DNA of 64,000 nt from Oribacterium sinus (lineage in GTDB: Bacteria; Bacillota; Clostridia; Lachnospirales; Lachnospiraceae), in assembly GCF_014202695.1 (NCBI RefSeq), contig NZ_JACHHH010000001.1:230739-294738 (forward strand). Reading direction: 5' to 3'. The notes under the pieces were generated by a model, which did no database searches, was not told the DNA's origin, and worked only from the letters and a program-made list of their open reading frames with translations. Positions 58,343-64,000 of the stretch are shown here, piece by piece (the stretch's first letter is position 1; each line of letters starts with the position of its first letter). The translations under genes were made by a program, and so were the position numbers.

Positions 58343-60493
58343 ATGAAGAAGATGACGAAAGGGGTTATTCTATCCCTTGCTTTTGTCTTGCCTACAATTT
58401 TGGTGCAGGGAAAAGCATTTGCTGCAGAGACTGCAAATACCGGCGAGTGGAAAGCAATGAATGGAAAATGGTTCTATGAGAAAGAAGGTAAGCCGGTAAA
58501 GGATTGGCTTATGGATAAGGGAAATTGGTATTATCTTTCTCAGGACTCCGGAGAGATGCTTCTGGGAAGTCAAGATATTAAGGGCGCTAACTATTATTTT
58601 CAAAATAAAAATGAGGCGGTAGAAGGTTCTATGGCAAGAGGCTGGCATCAAGACAGTAAGGGTGCCTATCGCTTTTACGATAACCGGGAGGGAAGCCCTA
58701 CAGAGGGACAGGAGCTTAGAGGCTGGCAATGGATTGACGGATATTGCTATTATTTTGAAGAAGAAGAAGGCGAGAAAAAGGGAATTCTCCTGCAAAACGG
58801 CATGAGCAAGGACGGTTATACCGTAAATGAAGAGGGACAATGGACGGTAAACGGTGTAGTGCAGTTTGTTGAGGGAAAAGGCTTTATCACAAAAAAATCC
58901 GATGTAAAAGGTGTTTCCAGAACGATTGAAAATACGGAAGCTCGTCCGGAGAGAACAAGTTCTACACGCAGTCACTCCGGAAGAAGAAGCAGTGGAGCAG
59001 GAAGTAACGGAAGCGGTAATATAAACAGGAATGGAAGCAATGCCGGAGCAAGCGGAAATGCAGGAGCTTCCTCTAGCGGAGTGGGTGAGCAAGATAAGAA
59101 AAATTCCAAGACTGAACTGCCTCAGGAGAATTCTAAAGCAGAAAATTCTAAAGTGGAAACAGGAAAAGAAAATCCGGATAAGAAGGCGGAATCCTTGCTT
59201 GCAGATGGTGTTTTCTACGGTACGGGAACTTGGTCAAGATACTATGAGCAAAGCGGTCCGGATATCGTAAAAGTCAGCATTAAAGACGGCAAGATTGCAG
59301 AAGTTAGCAATGTGAAATACACGGAAGATGACAGCTATCAGGACAAGACCTTTAAGATCTTTGATTATCTCAAAGGCTTAGAGGATGTAAAAGAACTGGA
59401 GAAAAACCTGAAGGAGAAAAAGGGCGAAGCCTATGATGCGGTAGCTTCTGCAACCCAGTCCACATTGGGCGAGGTCAGTGCAGTGGATAATGCTCTTGCC
59501 CGTTCCAGAAAGCTGAAAAAAGACAAAAAAGAACAAAAAATTGCCTATTTTGATTTTACAAGAAAGCCAAATGCCAGAGCAGTAGGGGATAGCTTGGATC
59601 TTTCTGACACCATTCTTGACCTACATTTTGCAGACGTAAGCAGACAGGATGTTCCTTATGCAGACTTTGCAAAGCATGGCATTACCGTGGATAAAGAACA
59701 GGGAAGCCCCTTACCGGAAATTGGAACAACTTTTCCGGTATATTTCCAAAACGAAGACTCTTTGATTAAGCTCCCAAGTTTTATTCAGGTGCAAAAGGAT
59801 TATAGGTGGGCTTATGCGGATGAGATTCGCCTGACCTATGAAAATGGAGAGGTGAAAACCCTTCCAACAGATAAAGATCATTTTGTTTACCGTGCTGTAG
59901 AAACGGGGAAAGACATCATCAAGGCGGAGTTGCTTCGGGGAGGAAAGGTCCTGACGGAGGGAGTGTATGATGCAAATCGCTCTGTTTGGGATTTCCAATT
60001 AGATGATAAACAGCTTCCAAAAGACTATGATGCTTGGAGATATAAGGATATTCAATTAAAAGAAGTTATGGATGAAGGAAAAATCCCTGCTTCCGTAGAA
60101 CTTCTTTATGATGGGGAGTATATTCTGGAAGACACAATCCATCTGGAAAAAGAAGCCATTCTGTCCGGAGAAGTTCTTGAAAAGGACGGGGATGTAAATC
60201 TTGATTATTTCGATGAAATCGAAAAAAATCCAGCTTTACTGCTTGGAGAAGCGGAGAATGAAAATGAAAAGACTGTAAAAGTGGAACTACGCTATATTCC
60301 TGACAAGACAGAGAAAAAAGTTTCCGGAGAGGGAAACTCTGAAAACGGGGATGGAGAAGAAGAGAAAAATGCTACCGTAGAACTAAGTTTTCCGGATTTA
60401 ATCATTAAAGGGAAGACGGCGAAGTTAATTCTTCGTCTTCACTATGTTTCTATCGAGGAGGAAGGCGAAGATGGAGCAGTGGAAACAGAGTAA
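58343..60493 (+). CDS. Secreted cell-wall-repeat protein with an FMN-binding-like domain
   Basis: 716 residues: signal peptide (LSLAFVLPTILVQGKAFA), choline-binding-type repeats (about 33-175; WKAMNGKWFYEKEG, WLMDKGNWYYLSQDSG, WQWIDGYCYYFEEEEG), a Ser/Gly/Asn/Lys linker (about 195-283), an FMN_bind-like domain (about 285-390; DGVFYGTGTWSRYYEQSGPDIVKVSIKDGKI ... AVASATQSTLGEVSAVDNAL, where the usual SGATxT flavin-attachment motif is ASATQST), and a 320-residue C-terminal part of unknown fold with an acidic end. It may carry a covalent flavin outside the cell if the Thr is modified. Confidence 0.82.
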   Translation: MKKMTKGVILSLAFVLPTILVQGKAFAAETANTGEWKAMNGKWFYEKEGKPVKDWLMDKGNWYYLSQDSGEMLLGSQDIKGANYYFQNKNEAVEGSMARGWHQDSKGAYRFYDNREGSPTEGQELRGWQWIDGYCYYFEEEEGEKKGILLQNGMSKDGYTVNEEGQWTVNGVVQFVEGKGFITKKSDVKGVSRTIENTEARPERTSSTRSHSGRRSSGAGSNGSGNINRNGSNAGASGNAGASSSGVGEQDKKNSKTELPQENSKAENSKVETGKENPDKKAESLLADGVFYGTGTWSRYYEQSGPDIVKVSIKDGKIAEVSNVKYTEDDSYQDKTFKIFDYLKGLEDVKELEKNLKEKKGEAYDAVASATQSTLGEVSAVDNALARSRKLKKDKKEQKIAYFDFTRKPNARAVGDSLDLSDTILDLHFADVSRQDVPYADFAKHGITVDKEQGSPLPEIGTTFPVYFQNEDSLIKLPSFIQVQKDYRWAYADEIRLTYENGEVKTLPTDKDHFVYRAVETGKDIIKAELLRGGKVLTEGVYDANRSVWDFQLDDKQLPKDYDAWRYKDIQLKEVMDEGKIPASVELLYDGEYILEDTIHLEKEAILSGEVLEKDGDVNLDYFDEIEKNPALLLGEAENENEKTVKVELRYIPDKTEKKVSGEGNSENGDGEEEKNATVELSFPDLIIKGKTAKLILRLHYVSIEEEGEDGAVETE

Positions 60494-60545
60494 TGCGCAT
60501 AGCAATCCTCTTTTTTAGAATTTATTAGCAATCAGAAAAATAAAT

Positions 60546-60807
60546 CGTTTTCCGGCAGTATAGTCCTGAAAAAGGGGTAGTCTGAGCCCGTGGGTACTTG
60601 CGAAAAACAAGAGAAACGCAGTTTTTCGCTTAGTATCCCTTATGTAAGGACAAACTTTTCATCAGAAAAGTTGTTCTGTACGAGACCAACTTCCGAAGGA
60701 ATTTGCTTTGCGAAGCAAAGTGAGCAGTGGTTAACAAAACCACTGCTCAGTCAGGCGAAGCTAGCGAGAGCGTGCCCCACTTTCAGACCTATACTGTACG
60801 GAAAACG
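60546..60807. repeat. Palindromic element (copy 4), expanded by internal hairpins
   Basis: Ends CGTTTTCCGGCAGTATAG (60546 onward) / CTATACTGTACGGAAAACG (about 60789-60807) enclose arms GGGGTAGTCTGAGCCCGT, a GCGAAAAAC/GTTTTTCGC stem, and GGCGAAGCTAGCGAGAGCG, then TGCCCC, of the family. Compared with other copies an extra segment of about 108 bp (about 60645-60752) sits in the right arm and is built of hairpins (CTTTTC/GAAAAG, TTTGCTTTGCGAAGCAAA, GAGCAGTGG/CCACTGCTC). It lies between convergent genes. Confidence 0.85.
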
Positions 60808-60830
60808 TTTTTGATTATTATAAATCTGTT

Positions 60831-61631
60831 TTAAAAAGGAAGATTACTAAAGCTGAATTCCGTTTTTCCGCCCTTCTTATCGATGCTGATGTCAAAGAAT
60901 AGTTCATTGGATAGCCTTCCATTTCCATAGAATATATTCTCTTCCTCTACCTTTTGTTGGAAGGGAAGTTTTTTTTCCAGCAGCTTTATATTGTCTTCCA
61001 TATTATCAATAGTAAAGAAGAACTGGTACTGGAATTGCTCTATATTTCCTTCTCCATAGTGGAAAAAGCTCATTTCATAAAGGGGTGTATCCGGAAAACT
61101 GCTAAGTGCTTTTTCAATAGCTTCCTGGGAATTGTTCGGAAGACTTTCGCTGTAGGGATACAGAAAATTCTCCTCCTGAACATCTGCTTTTCCGAAAAGA
61201 GAAGATGTTCTGGAGCAGTAAACTGGATGAAGAAAGAGAGGAAGGGAAGAGAGTAGCGAAAGAAGAAATATCACTATAGTCCCCTTACGAAACAGCTCAA
61301 ATACTGCCAGTTTCTTGGCGTAGGAAGCCAAAAGTCCCAGCCCTCCATACAGTAAGGGAAGGACTGTGAAAAAGAAGCAAAGGGACAGTAGGGGGGAAGA
61401 GGGAAGCAAAAGCTTCGGATTTTTATAGCTGTAGAGTAAGATAGGTAGAAGAAACAGAAGAAATTGTAAGCTGATTCCGAAAAGAATCAATGGAAAAAAA
61501 TGATGAGAAAAAAGCAGTCTTTTGGGACTGCCTTTTTCTGTTGCAAGCTTTTGGTTCTTCTGAAAGAGGGCGCCTAAAAAGGACTTTCCGCTCTTATTTT
61601 TATTTTCTGTGAAATGTAAATCCTTAGACAT
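60831..61631 (-). CDS. Membrane protein of unknown function downstream of metK
   Basis: 266 residues, not recognised. A charged N-terminus, three hydrophobic segments (about 47-66, 76-103, 118-135) and a soluble C-terminal domain of about 130 residues (about 137-266; EEAIEKALSSFPDTPLYEMSF-like region, NIEQFQYQFFFTID) probably outside the membrane. It starts four bases after the metK stop, so it is expected to be under the same SAM-responsive control, but it may only share the transcript. Confidence 0.75.
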   Translation of the reverse strand: MSKDLHFTENKNKSGKSFLGALFQKNQKLATEKGSPKRLLFSHHFFPLILFGISLQFLLFLLPILLYSYKNPKLLLPSSPLLSLCFFFTVLPLLYGGLGLLASYAKKLAVFELFRKGTIVIFLLSLLSSLPLFLHPVYCSRTSSLFGKADVQEENFLYPYSESLPNNSQEAIEKALSSFPDTPLYEMSFFHYGEGNIEQFQYQFFFTIDNMEDNIKLLEKKLPFQQKVEEENIFYGNGRLSNELFFDISIDKKGGKTEFSFSNLPF

Positions 61632-61635
61632 TTGC

Positions 61636-62694
61636 TTAGATTTCCCATGGCAGGTTTTCCTTACCGAAGTGTCCGTAAGAAGAAACCAGATTATAGTCTG
61701 TATTTAAAAGATTTAAGTTGGAAATAATACCCTTTGGCGTAAGGTCGTACTTTTCGATTACGGAACGCCAAAGGTCTCCCACATTTTCATGCTCGGTACC
61801 GAAGCAGTCCAGATAAACGGATACAGGCTCCGCCACACCGATAGCATAAGCCAGCTGTACCTCACATCTGTCAGTCTTTCCTGCGGAAACCAGGTCCTTC
61901 GCAATTTTTCTGGCCATATAGGCTGCAGAACGGTCTACCTTGGAAGGATCCTTTCCGGAAAATGCGCCGCCGCCGTGATGAGCAGCGCCGCCGTAGGTGT
62001 CGGCAATAATCTTACGTCCTGTAAGACCGGAATCTGCAAAGGAGGAACCGAGAACAAAACGTCCGGTGGGGTTTACCAAGATGCGGAAGTCGGTATTTAA
62101 ATTCATTTCCGCAGCGGTTTCCACCATGATTTTCTGAATAATCTCCCGAACCTGTGACAGGGAAACGGATTCACTGTGCTGAGAAGAAATCAGGAAGGTA
62201 TCAATGCGATTTTCCTTGTAATCATAGCTTACCTGGGCCTTAGCATCCGGCTTTAAAATAGAAAAGGCATTTTCCAGATTAAAGGCACGGAGCTTCTGCA
62301 AAGCTCTGGTGGATAAAACATAGGGAATAGGGAGCATTTCCTTGGTTTCATTGGTGGCATACCCGAACATCATTCCCTGATCTCCGGCACCGTCATGGTC
62401 TACACCCATGGCAATATCGGGAGACTGTACGGAAATCAACTCTTGAATCTTATAGCGATCCAAGTCCTCCAAACCGATATTCTTTAACACGTTTCGGCAA
62501 AGAGTATCGTAGTCGGGGGTGTGGCTGCTGGTGATTTCTCCCAAAATCACAATATCATAGTCTTTAATGCAACATTCTGCGGCGATTCTTCCCTTGGGAT
62601 CGTGCTTTAAAATGTCTGTAACGATGGCATCACTGATTTGATCGCAAATTTTATCCGGATGTCCGTTGGAAACCTGTTCTGATGAAAATAACAT
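61636..62694 (-). CDS. metK: S-adenosylmethionine synthetase
   Basis: Makes SAM from methionine and ATP. Start at ATG 62694 (352 aa, MLFSSEQVSNGHPDKICDQISDAI); the frame extends to 62772 through the riboswitch terminator, which is not credible. Seen: the ATP-binding GHPDKICDQ, GAGDQGMMFGYATNE, FRILVNPTGRFVLGSSFADSGLTGRKIIADTYGG, the P-loop-like GGGAFSGKDPSKVDRSAAYMARKIA and YGHFGKENLPWE. Shorter than the usual 380-400 residues because of deletions in the middle and at the C-terminus, but all motifs are present. Confidence 0.96.
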   Translation of the reverse strand: MLFSSEQVSNGHPDKICDQISDAIVTDILKHDPKGRIAAECCIKDYDIVILGEITSSHTPDYDTLCRNVLKNIGLEDLDRYKIQELISVQSPDIAMGVDHDGAGDQGMMFGYATNETKEMLPIPYVLSTRALQKLRAFNLENAFSILKPDAKAQVSYDYKENRIDTFLISSQHSESVSLSQVREIIQKIMVETAAEMNLNTDFRILVNPTGRFVLGSSFADSGLTGRKIIADTYGGAAHHGGGAFSGKDPSKVDRSAAYMARKIAKDLVSAGKTDRCEVQLAYAIGVAEPVSVYLDCFGTEHENVGDLWRSVIEKYDLTPKGIISNLNLLNTDYNLVSSYGHFGKENLPWEI

Positions 62695-62750
62695 AAAAAT
62701 AATCCTTTCTATTTTGTATACAGAGTGGGAGAAAGCTTCGAAAAGACATA

Positions 62751-62893
62751 AAAAAACCATTGGGCTCGCCAATGGTCGATAATCTTCTTATTGATCGAAA
62801 CAAATGGTTCGCTCAGGTTAGCACCTTCCGTTTCCGGGGTTGCTGCGGCTTCTTAGCTCCTATGTAGCTCCACCGACTCTGAATAAGCTATGA
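62751..62893 (-). promoter_or_regulatory. S-box (SAM-I) riboswitch with terminator, upstream of metK
   Basis: On the minus strand: CTTATTCAGAGTCGGTGGAG, then GAAGCCGCAGCAACC, then AAGGTGCTAACCTGAGCGA, which are the conserved P1/P2/P3 core elements of the SAM-I aptamer (62815-62893). An expression platform follows: GATCAATAAGAAGATTATCG and the terminator ACCATTGGCGAGCCCAATGGT followed by T7 (62776-62751). SAM binding is expected to favour termination. Placement upstream of SAM synthetase fits. Confidence 0.92.
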
Positions 62894-62907
62894 AATTTTG
62901 TTCTGTT

Positions 62908-62936
62908 ATACTAACAAAGAGAAGCGTAAAATGCAA
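62908..62936 (-). promoter_or_regulatory. Sigma-A promoter of metK
   Basis: Minus strand TTGCAT (62936-62931), 17-base spacer, TAGTAT (62913-62908), placed about 15 bases before the riboswitch. Confidence 0.65.
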
Positions 62937-63113
62937 GGAAAAGTTCGGGAGAAGAATATAAAAAAATAATAAATTTAAGTTTTCTTTACATTCCGGGAAG
63001 AATGAGATATAAGAGAGGGCACGGCTTTGCCGATATAAGATAAAAGGTAATGAGAAAAATAATACTGTCAAAAGGAAAGCGAACAATAATAGAGGATAGA
63101 GGAAGGGATTAAA

Positions 63114-63926
63114 ATGTTTAAAGCGATAGCATTGGATTTGGATGGAACATTGACCAATTCGGAAAAGAAGGTCAGCGAAAGAAACAAAAAAGCTTTGCAG
63201 GAAGCTGTAAAAAGGGGCGTCAGCATTATTCTGGCTTCCGGAAGACCTACCTATGGCATGTCCGAGGTGTGGGAGGCCTTAGAGCTGGAAAAATTGGGAG
63301 GCTATGTTCTTTCCTATAACGGAAGTCTCTGTATGGATTGTAAGAGCAAAGAGGTTTTGTTTGAGAAGACGATTCCCCGGAAGTATTATGAGCCTATCGC
63401 CAAGGCAGTAAGAGAGGCGGATTTAGGTCTCCTTTCCTATCAGGGGAAGGAGATTGTAACAGAACGACCGGAATTTCCCTATATGGATAGAGAAAGCACC
63501 ATTAATAAGATGCCCTTTCGAAAGGTAGAAGATTTTCCAAATGCCTTATCGGAGGAAGTTTGTAAACTTCTGGCATTGGGAGAGCATGAGGAGCTCCTTC
63601 CCTTAAAGGAAAGACTGGAAAAGGAGTATGGGGAGGAATTAAGTATCTTCTTTTCCGAACCCTTTTTCCTGGAAATCTGCCCCCTAGGAGTAGACAAGGG
63701 AGAATCCTTAAAAAGACTTTTAGAGAAAAAGGGCTGGAAGAGAGAAGAGCTGATGGCCTTTGGAGATGGAGGAAATGACCTTACCATGTTAGAATATGCC
63801 GGAAAAGGCATTGCCATGGCCAATTCCCAAAAGCATGTTTTAGAAATAGCTGACGAAATCACACTCAGCAATGATGAAGACGGAGTAGCAGTAATGGTGG
63901 AGAAGTACATTTTGAGCAATATATAA
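63114..63926 (+). CDS. Cof-type HAD-superfamily phosphatase
   Basis: 270 residues, HAD subfamily IIB. Motif I DLDGTLTNSEKKVSERNKKAL (nucleophile Asp8), motif II ILASGRPTYGM, the C2B cap in the middle (about 85-195), motif III lysine in LGVDKGESLKRLLEKKG, and motif IV FGDGGNDLTMLEYAGKGIAMANS. These enzymes dephosphorylate sugar phosphates, flavin precursors or phosphorylated cofactors with loose specificity. Weak GGAAGGG ribosome site; monocistronic, reading divergently from metK. Confidence 0.93.
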   Translation: MFKAIALDLDGTLTNSEKKVSERNKKALQEAVKRGVSIILASGRPTYGMSEVWEALELEKLGGYVLSYNGSLCMDCKSKEVLFEKTIPRKYYEPIAKAVREADLGLLSYQGKEIVTERPEFPYMDRESTINKMPFRKVEDFPNALSEEVCKLLALGEHEELLPLKERLEKEYGEELSIFFSEPFFLEICPLGVDKGESLKRLLEKKGWKREELMAFGDGGNDLTMLEYAGKGIAMANSQKHVLEIADEITLSNDEDGVAVMVEKYILSNI

Positions 63927-64000
63927 GAAATAGTATTGATACATGTTATTTTTGCATATTCATTTAGGGTGAAATCAAATTTGTAATAATACGTATACAG

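Noticed and set aside
60590..60814. 74-codon ORF in the expanded palindrome
   Set aside because: It lies entirely within the repeat and has no ribosome site.

Overview
The window looks like the chromosome of a low-to-mid-GC Gram-positive anaerobe of the Lachnospiraceae. An Oribacterium-like oral or gut commensal is my guess; the genus is an inference. The support is the strong AGGAGG ribosome sites, a type III glutamine synthetase, a DUF438/hemerythrin-like protein, choline-binding-type cell-wall repeats, and the gap-pgk-tpiA and metK/S-box organisation. No rRNA, tRNA or CRISPR array was seen.

Layout. 1-2.5 kb: the end of glmM, then leuA. 2.6-25.3 kb: a large surface-polysaccharide region. 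It holds one GT8 and six GT2 glycosyltransferases, two Wzx-type flippases, a DegT-type aminotransferase translationally coupled to an ATP-grasp ligase, DUF2304 and DUF2142 membrane proteins, an ABC-2 exporter permease without its ATPase, an L,D-transpeptidase and a PlsC acyltransferase. 25.4-42 kb: pheA, a two-component system followed by a three-gene ABC system, udk, thrC, fba, glnN, a LicC-LicA (phosphocholine activation) fusion and an NADH oxidase. 42-50 kb: a choline-binding-repeat surface protein, a ParB-like/BMP fusion protein, a phosphoesterase, ung, uppP, a cell-wall amidase and an unknown membrane protein. 50-64 kb: a Na/Pi cotransporter, gap-pgk-tpiA, a DUF438/DUF4491 pair, a second cell-wall-repeat protein with an FMN-binding-like domain, metK under an S-box (SAM-I) riboswitch, and a Cof-type HAD phosphatase.

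The polysaccharide region is interrupted at about 8.45-12.7 kb by visibly AT-rich DNA read on the minus strand. Its gene order is a tiny Cys/Ser-rich precursor peptide (45 aa, 11251-11114), ABC ATPase, ABC permease, small membrane protein, SagB/LlsB-type dehydrogenase. That is the order of the listeriolysin S operon (llsA-G-H-X-B), a streptolysin S-like thiazole/oxazole-modified peptide system. The locus is cut off inside the dehydrogenase gene, so the cyclodehydratase and protease genes (llsY, llsD, llsP) are missing. The same breakpoint truncates the gene that once followed the flippase. An N-terminally truncated IS110-family transposase lies at the other end.

The second notable theme is a family of long imperfect palindromes. 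Two nearly identical 135-bp copies (35.8 and 52.0 kb) sit inside the loops of intrinsic terminators, and relatives occur at 55.8 and 60.6 kb. At 13.0-13.6 kb at least three copies are nested concentrically inside one another. Short tandem duplications spanning gene 3' ends are also recurrent.

Functional links (inference). The LicC-LicA fusion could supply activated phosphocholine for decorating surface glycan, which the choline-binding-type repeats of the proteins at 14.6, 42.2 and 58.3 kb would then bind. UppP recycles the undecaprenyl carrier needed by the flippases. The amidase and L,D-transpeptidase remodel the wall.
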